Positions 49,901 through 62,800 of a stretch of 64,000 nucleotides of DNA are shown here, one piece after another. Position 1 is the stretch's first letter. Each line of letters opens with the position of its first letter. The notes below the pieces were generated by a model, which did not search any database, was not told where the DNA came from, and saw only the letters and a program-made list of their open reading frames with translations. Source of the stretch: Rotaria sp. Silwood1 (lineage: Eukaryota > Rotifera > Eurotatoria > Philodinida > Philodinidae). Location of the stretch: positions 625,530-689,529 of the forward strand of contig CAJNOP010000025.1 of NCBI GenBank assembly GCA_905250075.1. The letters are read 5' to 3'. The position numbers and the translations under genes are program-made.

Positions 49901-52900
49901 TATAACTTTTCATTTCCTCATCATGCCCATTTTTGAGTTATTTTCTTTTATTTTTTTTATAGATAAATTAAACATAAATGGTCATTTTATTTTTACTTTA
50001 CCAAAGGACAAAAATAATAATCAAATTCAGTTTACAATCAATAATACTTTTCATGACAATTCGAAATCAACAGCAAATCCTGCTACAGTCTCCTATGACA
50101 TACTATCAAGTGTCGAACCTGTTCTCGAATCATCTATTTGTGTCGTATCAAGTAATATTTACGATTTATTTTTTTTTCATCCGAAAACATTTGCAATACT
50201 TCCTTCTTAAGAAAAACGTATATTATTTAATTGGAAAGAATACTCTCGAAAAATTATGTTAATTTTATTTTAACAAATGAGAGTAGAAAATATTTGATAT
50301 TAGATCCATTAGAACCAATAATCTCACTACGCATAGCGTCACATTTTTTCGGTAATACAGTGTGTAACTTGCCTAGATGTGGTCAAAAATATCTTCCTTT
50401 TTTCGCGTCTGGATATAAAAAATAAAAGGTTCTGATTCTTTTCTTCTCTCTCGTCATATCGTTTGCCTCTAGCCATAGAATAATTTTGTTACCTAAATAT
50501 TTCTTTAGAGAAAATTTTTATTCAATATGCTTTTGTATAGTTCAACAACCAAATATTGTTTCTACTAACGGTAAAAACAACGAACAGCTTATTGAAATGT
50601 CTTCAAATGTAATTGAATGTTCTGTTTTGAATACACCATTACTACCATCATCTTCATCGTTACATTCTCCTCGAAATATCGCCATTAATGAATTACCAGC
50701 AAAAGGTTAGAAAATATTTTAAATAATTTTTTTCTCTTTTTAAAAGAGGTTGTACAACAAAACTGAGAATTCAGATTTTTCCATTTCATCATTATTACAT
50801 AAATTATTGCTGAAATTGCTTCTCTATTGAAATTCCTGCTACCTCATAATTTTTTATGTTAAATCTTTCTATCTTCTGGTTCTCTTCTTTCCATAAAATA
50901 GATAGCACGTTTCGAGTATAACTCCATTAAAGAAGTACAAATTCTCGGCTGAATGATTGTATACTACATAGACTAAATTACTATTGTATTCATAAATATA
51001 ATTAATATGTATTGGATGTTGCTACAGAATTATTATCAATTGTCGCTAAAAAGCATCAATTGAGATTCGTACGATAACGTCTTCATCAATCAAATATAAC
51101 GCGTCAAAATTGATTCATGGTTTAGAACCTTTACTTGAGACAATGGAATCTGAAAAGCGATGTAAATTATTGTGTCATTCGAGCTCGCGTACATTTTATC
51201 GATCATACTAATGAAACTTTATATGATCACTTTATAAATTCATATCTTGAATCAAAAGTTCTTCATTTTTATAGCAGTCAATATTTCTTACATAATATAC
51301 AACACTTCATTGTGACGATGTAACGATCTCTTTAAATGATCTTTTATTTTTTAAATTTTAAAGAAAAATCATTATTCTCTTTTAAAATTCTTTTAACAGA
51401 TCTCAGTAATAATTCGTCTTCTTCTCTTTTACTAACTGACAATATTGAAACAGCATCATCAATCGACATGGATAATCCATCAAGTCTAAGTTAGTTTTCT
51501 TTTGTGTCATTACTATCACATCATCAGCATTTTATTTTCACAATTTAGTTGAACCAATAAAAACAACTATAGAAAAGGTTCACAATGCAACACATGATAA
51601 TGGTAAGTTGGTTTTCTTGATTGTTTCTACCAGACTTCTGCTTTTGTAGAAAATATTGATACATCAAGCAATTATACGAATGAAAGTAATGAATATAACG
51701 CAATAGTTGAATATTGGAAATAATTTATTAATTCACTTTTCTTTAAAGATTTCAATGTTGATCAAATTTCTGCCGATCTTGAAGATGAACATGACCATCT
51801 CGAACTTAATTCGAACGTTCATGAAGAAGCAGAGGACGAACCTTCAACGATTTTTGGCTCCTCATCAAACAGTGAGTTGTTTCAAAAATCTTAGAAAAAA
51901 ATCTCATTAAGTTATTCAAACTTCTAAAATATGAGACGCAGGTATTTTCGAAGAAGTGTTTCGAATCTTATGATTTATATATTCGAGTATATAAGTGTTG
52001 CTTGTTTTAGGTATTTTCCATTTATTGGGATGATAAACAAAAAACTGTACATAAGAAATAGCTTTGAAGAAGCGAGAGTAGTTTTACTTATAGATTGCAT
52101 TCATTGAGTACCTATGCATTTCTTTTTTGTTCTGGTACTTCAATATTTAGTTAATTTAATATTTTTTCTCTGGTTCTAGCTGAAGAACGTTCACTAAATG
52201 AAACAATGTCTTCAAAAAGCACCGTTTTGAAAAATCTTACCAATTATCTTGAAACACGTTCAATGAGTGAGTCGAACAATATTCTTTTTGTGAATTCTCT
52301 CTATTCCTATCTTTATACTATGATGCCAGTATTCAAACATGAATAAATTGCTGAAATCTATAAGATCTGAGTTTTCATTTTGTTCACTAATCGCATTTTA
52401 TTTTACATGTAGATGTAAAGTAAACTTTAAAAAATAATCATTCTTCTCTTATCATCATCTTTTTATATTTTTATCAAATGATTTCATAGTTGATTATTTC
52501 AGTTTTCTCATTTCGATTGATTATTTTTCTAGATTTTGATGGTCAACCAATGTGCGTAACAAAGAAACGAGGCCGTCCAAATTCAGCACATGCAAAGTCA
52601 GAAAAATGGTCACATGATGGTAAAAATTTCATTTTTTCCTTAAGTGAGAAGATTTGTGTTGTCAAAGTTGATCGCGTAAAAACAAACGTTTATTCGATTC
52701 TATTGTATCAACATAGAAAATGCTTTAGAAATGTATATATTCAGCCCGATTGGACTTTTTGAAGAAAAGGAATTGAAGAAGATCTTTTCTTGGATTGAAA
52801 CAACAGATTTATAATGTAGCCATTTCTTGCTTTTTCTCTAATCCCTTGATTTGAAAGAATTATTCATAATTTGATAGCAGACAATATATATATCCTTTAT

Positions 52901-54145
52901 TTTTTTTACCATGATTGAAAAAATTCTCTATCTAATCTATAAAAAAAAACATCTGATTGATTCATTTTTCTTCATCGGCAATTAAAGCAAAACAGTTCGC
53001 TCGTTGTTTATTGATAATCAAAATAACAACAAAGGAAATTAGTTTTTATTTAATTTTCCCTCATTATAAGTATAGATGCATCAGCAACAATAATTTGGAT
53101 ATATTAGTCTCACCAGTACCACCTCATTACTTTCAAAGATTCGAGTAGCTAAAATTGCTAATAGTGATCCGTATTTGTACCAGGAATGCTGATGATAGTG
53201 CATAAATATACACAGTAAATCCATGTATTCTGGGAACTTCTAGATATCTAAGAGAAAATGTACGTATACTAATCCTTGATTGGTTTGTTAAGTTTCTCTA
53301 TAAAATATGACACCTTTTTCTTAGCAACATTTATTTCATTTTTATCGATAGAGGAAGACTAAAGTATCAATTAAATGTGACAGCAAATAAGACTCCCTAT
53401 TTTTCACAAGAAATTCAAAAATCTTGAACATATTTTAGCAGTTGACAACATTATAATTAATCCAAAATCTTCTACTGTTTGGAAATCAATATTGATCAAA
53501 CGTCAGTTTATCGTTGGTACCCATACTGACTTATTCAAAATGATACCGTCGAAGCTATTTGATGAACAGTCTCGATTCAAGTTGATTGATTTTCTTGTTT
53601 GCAAACAATTATTAATGAAAGGCAATTGGTTTCGAGATGCTAAAGGAACATTAGTTAGTGGCTATTTAAAAGGAAGTCCTGCTGATCTGTCAGTCTCTGT
53701 AAGCTTAGCTGAATTAGGTATTCCGATTGAGGAATACAAATATGCATTGAATCCTAATCGGGATAATAAACGTCGTATTGATGGTAAATTAATTAATCAA
53801 TCATATTTATTCAGTAATGTATTAGAAGAACAAATAAAAAATGATGAATGGTTCAAAGATAATTTTGAAATTGATCAAAAATTTATTTATGTGAAAAGTA
53901 CATTGTTACAAACCACTTCTAATTTCCGTAAGTTTCGAATTGTTACTAAATGAATATTTAACCATAGTTGATTCATACTGCTGCTAGATATAGATCAGTT
54001 TCAAAAACAACAAAAAGAAAGACTTGAACGATCGAAATCCACAAAACGAAAGAAAATTGAAGAATTACAAGTGCAAACTTCAATCATTTGTGGTACTAAT
54101 ATACCAGTCAAACGTCAACGAAAATTAAAAGTTCGTGAAGATTAA
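43926..54145 (+). CDS. DUF3987-like P-loop protein with AT-hook and conserved C-terminal domain
   Basis: Fifteen exons: 43926-44223, 44273-44941, 46693-47284, 47586-47886, 49676-49892, 49963-50151, 50541-50705, 51400-51489, 51549-51602, 51650-51685, 51749-51871, 52180-52266, 52533-52619, 53442-53927 and 53988-54145. All are in phase, giving 1183 aa. A DUF3987-like domain covers about residues 20-330. A degenerate Walker A (GESASNKS) is assembled across the first intron. CTEVGLINNL sits at the Walker B position, and RPVALLNMYVAST and DGVYGRVFYTWCR resemble the family's later motifs. Next come a helical, possibly winged-helix part (QFCHSSDLKPEQILTPLIEN), an S/T/N-rich linker of many tiny exons, an AT-hook-like KKRGRPNS, a compact domain (GTLVSGYLKGSPADLS) and a basic tail. 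The introns after exon 5 are all phase 1. AATAAA lies at 54351. Function unknown; ATPase/helicase-like by analogy. It may belong to the transposon whose transposase follows 1.2 kb downstream. Confidence 0.7.
44942..46692. other. Large intron 2 of the DUF3987-like gene
   Basis: 1751 nt of AT-rich DNA with TA microsatellites near 45860, 46080 and 46355. No repeat or nested gene recognised. Confidence 0.5.
47887..49675. other. Large intron 4 of the DUF3987-like gene
   Basis: 1789 nt. A gene-like patch at 48955-49029 reads LRGADVKLIAQGFLPMRKGA after an AG and then stops; it may be a relic or a rarely used exon. Without an intron here, the upstream part would end at a stop at 47926. Confidence 0.4.
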
Positions 54146-55078
54146 GTTGACAATCAACTATTTTCGATACTTTTTTATTTGAATTTTATTTTTGTATTTT
54201 TATGTATATATGATTCTATTTTTTGTTCTTTTTCTCATTACTGACATGTAACATTACCTTGGTACATAGATTCTATTAGCTTAAAGTGAATTTTTTTTTT
54301 CGAATTTTACTCTATATTTTTTTTGACTTAACTATTGAAAGCGTGATTACAATAAAGCATTGTATACAGAGATTGAAAATCATCTTTTCTTTCGATTGTC
54401 ATTCAGAAATGATGTTGTTAGAACATTAAAAAAGCATTAGGACGTTTCTCAACACATGTTTAATAATTAGCTGATCGTATTTTAACATAAGCTAAAGCTC
54501 GTAATATCGGATTTATTAATCAGAATATTGTATACTCTCTCTTCATCGATAAATACTCAAATTTCTTTTTAACAACCTTATATACATTTAGTTCTTGAAT
54601 CAAAATTCAGAATTTTTTTCAGTATATCTTCTTTTTAGTTATGGATTTAGAAAACTACTAATACATCTAAACAGTAATTGGAATGGAACATTTTTTGGAA
54701 CATATAATCTTTTCAGCTCATTTCTCTTAAACAATAGTCAACCTTGTTTAATTATTAGGAAACTATTTTTTTGTCAATATGTAGATTTATTGTTCCTAAA
54801 AAGGGTTAACAATTAACACAACCAGTGAGAAAAAAGAACAAAAGAAAAGAAAAAGAAAGAAAAACTTTAACAGCAGTTATTTACATTAAAGAGGCGTATA
54901 ATATTTTGTGCTAAAGATTTGGATAAAAGCAGTACGCAGCTATGTTAACAGAGTTATTTTAGTATGAAATTATTAGTAGACTATCTTTCATCGTATCAAC
55001 AAAACCAAGGTTCTTACTTATTTTCATTCAAATTTCTTTTTATGCTTCATTTTACAGGTTAGCTTGCGGCATGTTAAG

Positions 55079-55247
55079 CAGTGGCGGATCCGAAAAGTTT
55101 TCTAAGAGAGCGCGGAAGGAGTGCAGTATAGTTAGGAACGCTTTTAAGGTAGGTGCAAAATGCGAAAGCAGTCACTTATATTAGGAAAAAGTGGAACTTT
55201 TTTGTTCGAAGGGATGCGGTCACGCTCCCATAGATCCGCCCGTGCTG
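55079..55247. mobile_element. Short MITE with CAGTGGCGGATC end, TTAAG duplication
   Basis: TTAAG at 55074-55078 and 55248-55252. The left end CAGTGGCGGATC is matched by the complement of GATCCGCCCGTGCTG. CAG...CTG ends with GGCGGATC are typical of hAT-like MITEs, though a 5-bp duplication is shorter than the usual 8. It lies between the DUF3987-like gene and the transposase gene. Confidence 0.7.
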
Positions 55248-55341
55248 TTAAGATTATTTATTAAAATCAGATTCTTTCCTATTCCTTATATAGATTATGT
55301 TTATTTAATGCCAATAGTTTTATAGCTTCTTTTAGTTATAG

Positions 55342-58300
55342 ATGTCAATAATTGAGACTATTTGTCAACGTCTTGCGTGGGCATTTCCTGATGAAAAGAA
55401 AAGATCAATCAAAGCTGCTACTATCATCATCAATGTGGAACGTTTAGTACCGGCAAGTTATGTTTATCCTTTGCCTCCTCCCAGTACAAGTGAAGAACGG
55501 CTAGAATTTATATCGTTCATTTTAAAAAAAGAAACAAACATTGATTATTCTTGTAATGAAATTCTTGTTGCTCATAATATTTTAATGGGCAACAACTGTA
55601 TACAAGAACAATTAGACTTCAGTTTTACAATCGATAGAATAGAGTATTATCTTAATGAATTCAAAAATCTGCAACCTCAATCAGCATTCGCTAAAAATTT
55701 CACATCACTATTTCTTTTTCCACATCGAACCATCTGCAGTCGATGTCATGAAAAATTAAAAATTACTTTTCAAGCATCTGCAAATGTTATATATTGCAGC
55801 AAAATTGAACCATGTTTAATTTACAAAGCTGATTGCCATGATTGTCGACGATCTTATCGTGTATCATCCATTTATTCAATGAATCAAAAAACAACAATTG
55901 TAACACTAGAATCACAAAAAAGTGACTTTATACATTTTTCCGGATCACTCGTCTTTTCAAAAGAATTTCTTATTTCATTTTCTTCACATCTAATCGATGA
56001 TTACGTTACTTTCCATGGATTTGCTTCTGCTACAATTAAAACCATTAATAGATTAAATTCTGAAATCAAGAATACCATTACAACCGAAAATTTAGCTCGA
56101 AATTTACAATCCGCATGGTTATATTATGAGCTAACCAATTTTGTGTTCATGACAAGTAAAGAAACCGAATTAGCTTTTCCATATGCAATGAATGAAGGTC
56201 GAACCAAAATGAAAGGCACACAATCAGAACGAGCTGTATTTATTGAACGTCACCTGAATTGGATATATCATCTTTTTGTTGTTTTTTGGTGTAATCATCA
56301 AGAATTATTTGGAGAATGTAAATGTGGTAATTGTTCTCGTGTTTTGATAATAGACGGGCACCAGAAGCCGTAAGTCTTTACATGTCGAAATTTTGGTTTG
56401 AACTAGTTTTAAATAGATAATTTTGTGTTGACAAAGTCCGAAGTTCTGCACGCTTCAAACTTGATTTATATAATTATAAATAAAGTACAAGGCTTAAAAT
56501 TCTATTTTTTTTTCTTGATAGTTCATAATATCTGAGTAAGCACTATATAATTTTATTCTGTTTTGAAGTATATCACATAATTCGATATATATTTTAATGT
56601 GAAGAAATATATAGCATGATTTTTCATTTATTTTTAGGCGTCGTCTAGTGTGCAAGTTTGACAATGTCACAAGTATTCTTAATATGGATGAATTGGGTCC
56701 CATAAACAAGGGCTGCCCTTACATCCCACGTAGAAGAAAATCACAAAAAAGAGTTCCTGATGGTAAGTCATTGTTTCCATTTAACTATAAAAACACTTTT
56801 ATGATACACAAATGCCATTGGTCATTATTTGACATTAAGCTACGCCTTCTTGAACTAGTATACGATATGTGGTTTGTATGTTGCTGCATTCTTAAAGCTT
56901 GGAGAAATATTAATTTATCATGCTACATCTGTTATACAGGATAGTTTCTCAAACATAAGGTTTTACATAAACTTTTCTAATTATATACTTTGGTATTATT
57001 TTTCCTTTACTTTTAAGAAGTGGCTAATGGATAGACTTGTTTAATCGGTTTTGTTAGCTATATTATTCGGAATTTTCAGCTTTTTAATTGATAGAGTGTT
57101 TTAAATTCATTCATATGCAGTTTTTATTCTTTGCTTTTATACAGATGAAGTAAATAAAACAAGAAGAAAGATTCTACGATTAGCATACACATAAAACGAT
57201 AATAATGTAATTTTATGTATGCATACAATCAATCATGCATAACAATGATCTCAATATGAATAATAATATTGTCTATAGCTTCCAAGTCTCGAAGTCCATT
57301 GTCAGTAGTTCAATATACACGTGTTTTGTACCAATACCAATAAATGCTGTTAAAATGTGTATTTAGATCTGGTTATTCATTATTACCATTATATATGCAG
57401 GTTCATCGAATATTTTTTTTCTTGCTTTGTTTACTTCATGTGTATAAAAACAAACGATAAAAAATGCATATGGATCAGTTTACTGTAACTTATTCTTAAT
57501 GTAAATCTCACTGATACAAAAACAGGTAAATCTAACATCTTTCTAATTATTTCTTTTGCTTCAGTTTCAAATAATACTGAATTTACTTTTATATTGTTAT
57601 TTAATCTTCACATCACCACCTATAGAATAATATGCAAGTGCCTACTTGGAGTTCGGATGGATTCAATGTGAATAAAGAAACAGTAGAAGAAGTAATTATT
57701 CGGTTTTAACGAAATTATGAACACCCCAGGGGGTGATTCACTGTACAAAGACCACAAAAATCTATCTATTCGACCCATTTTCTAAATCCTTTTTTCGCTT
57801 TCTTACTGTTACCTTTTTCAAAATATTTCGAACAATTGTATCTCACATCTAGCATTCATTTATGCGTTTATTGCTTTATAACTTCAATGGATACTGGATG
57901 CAGTTGAGTGCTATAATTTTTGCACTCTACCAACCTTTGCCGAGATATGTCTTAGGATATAATCGTTCGACATTGTATAATACATGCATGATACTAATCT
58001 AAAAATCACTAGGTCCAAGCAAACTCTAGATGGTGAAGAAGCGTTCATTTATATCTTGAGTTGCTATACCATATTAACAATGATTGAGTTGGATTAACTG
58101 ATGTTATTCATGTACTCTACTGACGTTTCCTGATGCATATCTATGAAAATACAGTTGAACCTAGTTCTGTGTGCACATAATGTAAAGTAGAAATTGTTTG
58201 GGGTCCGTATGGACCTCAGGTAGTGATATGAGGATTACATCAATTATTACTTAGATATTTTGAATACCTTTTAAATTATGTTTAGTTATATGGTTAAGTT

Positions 58301-60154
58301 TCTCAACTAACTATATAACTCATTTTTTTTTCCATCTCTAAGTATTTATCGGTGAAAGATTCATTTTATATTAATATATTCAAAAACAAATACTTTCGAA
58401 AAAAATATCATTAATGTGTCTAGGTTCTTTACTCCTTGCTGAGGATGAGGTTTGAGAAGAAAATAGCTGAATGCAAATATTGAAAAGAAATACAATTGTA
58501 AGAACAAATAATGTTTAAAGCTTCAGTGTAGGTATGATAATAGTAGTAACATCCTAAACTGAATAAAGAGGGAAAATCTGTTCAATTGAAAAAAATTGAT
58601 TAATTCAATGACGGATTTATTGAAGATTTGTTTTAATAATGTCCAGCTTTTATTACATAGATGATAACAGTAGTGATTATTGTACTCCATTATACGATTA
58701 ATCAAAAGAAAATGCGTACTTTACATAGCTGAGTAGTGGATTAATCACCAATGATGCCTATTCAAAAGTTTAAAGTGAGCTTTGCTAGGGTCATTGCTTG
58801 TAAGCGGGTATATAGCGATAGTTCGACTCAGAGTGATAACACGATTTAAAACAGAATTGATTTGAGACGCATTCAGTTTCTATAGGCAAGCAGTTTACAC
58901 ATATGAAGGATTCCTTTAGTATTACAGACAATTCTGAAACAGTTCAGTGCAGAGTAGAAATACTTCTTAGAACGAAGTGAGTGCATATTTGAAAATGTTC
59001 TATAAGATCGCTTTTCTTACACATAGGGTGTTACTTAAAATAATTGTTTGATAAACGCTTTGATTTGAATACAACATTCTTGTTGAAGGATGAGTTGATT
59101 CAAAATATATACCGTACTCCACAGATGAAAATAATTACGAAAGTGTACTGGAGAAAAACAAATTAGAATCGCATTTTGTAATTTTGCAATAAGATATTTT
59201 GTAGTGAAAAAGTTGGATGATATTGTAAATAAGAGAAATTACATGGAGGTGTAGGATTTGATGATTAATTTAAATATATTTTTCTCTTTTATTATTGTAG
59301 ATTATGCTATGTATTACTGTGATCATCATCGAATGAAATGCAATGAAGAACAATCGACCTATAGTAAATTATCTGATGAAGAACTTAAAAGATACTTAGT
59401 CTATCTGAAACACCTTAATCGTGAAGAATCACAATGCAATGTTGGTCGAAGCGATATAGAAGAACGCTTCGAACAAAAAAAGAAGTCAATGGGGTTCATC
59501 GCATCATTTCTTAATTGTGGTATCATTGTTGGATTTTCTGATTCAGTGAATCATGAAGGACCACGAAAGATAACCGATCATTTATTGACTATGATGAAAC
59601 TTGGAGGTAAATTACCATCACTTCTTGTATATGATGCTGCTTGTCAACTTCATAAATTTTGGATGTATCGATTTGGAGGTGAACATATGAAAAATACGGC
59701 TTACACTCAAGAATTGATGAATATGATCTTAGTTTGTGATCGGTTTCATAATACAGTACATAAAGGTGATCTGTGCAAAACTGTATTCAATCCAGATTCT
59801 GAACAAAATAGAAAGTATTTCATTGGAATCAACACCAGTATAGCAGAACAAACTTTTTCCGATTTAACAAAATTCAAAGTTGTTTTGCGAAACTTTTCTT
59901 ATCCAACATCGGCTCTATTTACAATTTTGCTATTCCATTTAAAGAACTGTGACAAACTAAGCCAAAATCCAACTCAACAAGGTCTTATTCTGGAGACTGT
60001 TCTTGAATCTGAAGTCAAACATCAGCAATCTTTGCAAAGTTGTTGTATATTTGAAACATTGGCACAAGAAAGTGAAACTTATGAAAACAACTTAGAAACT
60101 GATAATGAGTACATTGACCTTAGTGACCATGGTGAGAACAATTACGAAAGCTAA
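55342..60154 (+). CDS. KDZ (Kyakuja-Dileera-Zisupton) transposase with CxC5/CxC6-like zinc clusters
   Basis: DNA transposase of the KDZ superfamily, with an RNase H-fold catalytic domain. Three exons: 55342-56369, 56638-56762 and 59301-60154, in phase, 668 aa. A CxC5-like cluster has C132/C135 (CSRC) and C165/C168 (DCHDC). A CxC6-like cluster runs from CKCGNC (about 326) through DGHQKPRRLVC, GCPYIP and YYCDHH to KC (about 398). It is assembled across both introns, which supports the splice model. The catalytic part has HEGPRKI, LVYDAACQL (D about 496), CDRFHNTVHKGDLC and NTSIAEQTFSDL (E about 567), the KDZ D-C, DxFH-H-C and NT-EQ-F patterns. The first catalytic acid is not clear. The 2.5-kb second intron holds nothing recognisable. 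An AG directly precedes the start codon, so a 5' exon may exist. No frame damage, so it may be active. Confidence 0.85.
56763..59300. other. Large intron 2 of the KDZ transposase gene
   Basis: 2538 nt, AT-rich, with no recognised gene or repeat. The coding frame and zinc-cluster pattern resume directly after the acceptor at 59299-59300. Confidence 0.5.
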
Positions 60155-61940
60155 TTCTCATGATAATATCTTATTTTATATAATATCTTATTTTATATAA
60201 TTTGTTGATTATATTATCAGATGTTATTTTTGAATTTTGTTTAATCATAAGAACATTAAAAAAATTTTCATCTATATGTCAGATATATTAAATTGAAATA
60301 TTTTGTGAAAAAAACATTTCAAATCTAAGTAGAATAAATGAAATATACATCTTACGCTACGCTGATCAGTTAAAATTAGTGATCTTATAATATATTTTCC
60401 ACTTTGATATCACAAAATGTAAAACAATAAAAAGGTTTGTATTAAATTTTTTTGTAAAGAAACTCTGATATGAAACCAAAGTTCTTGTCATATGAAGCCA
60501 TATTATTCTTCCAGAATGTATGTACCTAGATACCAAGGAGAACTGGAATGTGCTACTACGTAGCATATTCAAGAATAAAACGTTTTTCCTTGGATGATGT
60601 CACTTGTTGAATGATCCCGTTTTCAAAAACCATTTTAAAAATAGAAAAAGTAGTGCATTTGAAGAAAAACTAAATAGGTTGAATAACTTGAAAGTTGGTT
60701 AAGACTGGGAATTAAACTTAGGATGCTGCCTTACAGCAGAACAGAAAAATATCAAATTTGCTCAGTCAGGAATTTTAGCCCGCTGAAGTCAAAGTTAAAG
60801 AGATGCTATCTTATTCCTTTGTTCACTGTCTCTATAATAACTGCTTTCAACATATAAATCCTTACCAAGAGCAGTTATCTCAGATCAGCAGTGCATTCAA
60901 GGAAGACATGAATCAAGTAATAGATAGCAATCGCTTATTATGACTAATAAAATCAATCGATCTTCAATAAAAGCAACTGGAATACATAAAATATAACAGT
61001 TGTTTTTTATGTATCTTCGGTCACACAAGTCATAATTTACGATGGTCCACCTTTTAGTTAACCTTCATCGCACACTAAATTACAATCATTATCTAATTGC
61101 AGTTCGACTATAAATGAAAACACCCTTCCATGTTTCGGTAGCGAAACAGCATGAGAAAAAGTTCGTATGAATGACATATCAAAATGTTGCAACCTGGGCA
61201 TCTATCGAACTAGTAAAGAAAAAGGGTATGAGAAAGTTTATATACATACCTTAAATATCGTGCAGATATAAACTCATCGATCCAAAACAGTACTCTTATT
61301 AAATAGGGAAAAGATTTTTTACATATGCCACTGACCTTGTTCGCACAGATTGAGTACTCAATGATATTCATATTGAAATGAAAGAGAAACTCATTTAAGG
61401 AAACTCATAACCCGTACAGGTTTCTCAGACTTCAAACGAATAGCCGCCTTGTCCGAAAAAAATAATCCCTTTTTCCTTTTACGTCGGTATGCCTCTGAGT
61501 GTTTTCGGTTTCCATGATAAAAATATGTCTTATTTCAAATTTACCACTAATCCAAAGACAGTTCTATCGCTCAAGTAATCAAGTTTTATTTTCATAGCGA
61601 ATACACATTACATTAGCTAATAATCTTTCATACGTAAAATTGTAACTTAACCAGATTCCAAACCATACCTTATTATGAAATTGCCCCATAAATCTACTTT
61701 ATATGTGTATCACGAAAGGAAAATTGGAATTATAACACCCCTACCTAAGCTATCCCAAAGCTTACAACATGTTTCTTAATTCATTCATAAAATACTTCAA
61801 TTCCACAAACAATTTTCTTCCACTTTTCCAATTTCAAACCATCCAATGGGAAGGTGACCGTTAGCTAATCATATCCACCTGCAACTCTCATCTATTATCC
61901 TGTCCCAGTATAACAATCCGAATCCTTACTCGTTATTCTT
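60155..61940. other. Spacer downstream of the transposase
   Basis: AT-rich, becoming C-richer after about 61.7 kb. No gene. I looked for ends matching the region upstream of 43.9 kb and saw none. Confidence 0.45.
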
Positions 61941-61946
61941 CAGGAT

Positions 61947-62140
61947 ACCCCTCCTTGAGACGTACGTAAAGGGGTGGATGCACTCGCTCATACGGTCAAA
62001 GCCGCGTAAATTACAACTTCGCAGTAACACGTGTCTTGTCGGCGCTCTTCGGGTGGTCTTTTCGACCACCACGCGCCGAGACTTAAATAAAGATCTGTAT
62101 ACGCCCTCGATTACATGTCTTCGGAGAATATCTCCGGAAA
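61947..62140 (+). other. GC-rich island with three hairpins
   Basis: Hairpin 1: ACCCCT (61947-61952) with AGGGGT (61970-61975). Hairpin 2: CGGCGC (62040-62045) with GCGCCG (62073-62078), enclosing GGTGGTC (62052-62058) with GACCACC (62064-62070). Hairpin 3: CGGAGA (62122-62127) with TCTCCG (62131-62136). The 5' half of hairpin 2 recurs at 63983-64000, where the window ends. Could be a structured RNA or the end of a mobile element. Confidence 0.5.
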
Positions 62141-62162
62141 CTCATCTATGTCCTAGGGTTAG

Positions 62163-62352
62163 ACGTATAGAGAGATATAGGAGGTAGAGAGATATAGGAA
62201 GTAGAGAGGTATAAAAGGTAGAGAGGGATAGGAAGTATAGAGGTATAGAAGATATAGGAGATATAGAAGATATAGAAGATATAGGAGGTATATGAGATAT
62301 AGCAGATATAACCGATATAGGAGGTGTAGGGAGGTATAAAAGGTATAGGAAG
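62163..62352 (+). repeat. Purine-rich tandem repeat, about 9-10 bp unit
   Basis: Degenerate units of the type GATATAGGAG, TATAGAAGA and GGTAGAGA. On the opposite strand this reads as a repetitive LLYLLY frame, which is not a gene. Confidence 0.75.
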
Positions 62353-62639
62353 CTATGTTCATTGTTATGTGACCTCTTGCCTATACGTGTGTTTTATTTT
62401 GTAGGAGAATAAAAATTGCTATAGGAGGTAAAAGAAAATAACCTGTGTTAAAAATAGAAGGAATTAAAATTAAAATTAAAAAAGGTTACACAAGTAATAA
62501 AAAATAACCTGAGCTTGTAGTCGCACTATATTTCCGATATTCGCATACTTTTCGAAAAAAAGGAAGATTCTTCTGAAAAGAATCAGAAATCCTTTGCATA
62601 AATGTTTAACACCTATGCAGATATTTTTGCTGGTATTCA

Positions 62640-62800
62640 TAAAATGACACAGACATTAGCGACAATAAATGTCATATGTATCAAAATGGCGAAAATAAAA
62701 TTGCGAAAAATAAAATATAGACATGAAAAATGGCGACAATCAAATGTCGAAAGTAATTAAGGCGAATGAAAAAATGTCGGTCATATAAACATAGCGAAAA
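62640..62800. repeat. Degenerate GGCGAAAAT/GGCGACAAT repeats
   Basis: At least seven spaced copies of (T/G)GCGA(A/C)AA, several followed by ATGTC. Inverted relatives occur at 63358-63400 (ATCGCCATTTTT, TTCGCTATTTTATT). Confidence 0.5.

Noticed and set aside
49691-52762. Each small open frame here as a separate gene
   Set aside because: They are exons plus read-through into introns; AG/GT borders in one shared phase link them into one gene.
61978-62187. 69-codon plus-strand frame, R-rich
   Set aside because: It follows from the GC-rich hairpin island; no start context, no family and no splice support.
62159-62362. Minus-strand frame rich in LLYLLY, looks like a membrane peptide
   Set aside because: It is a translation of the purine-rich tandem repeat.
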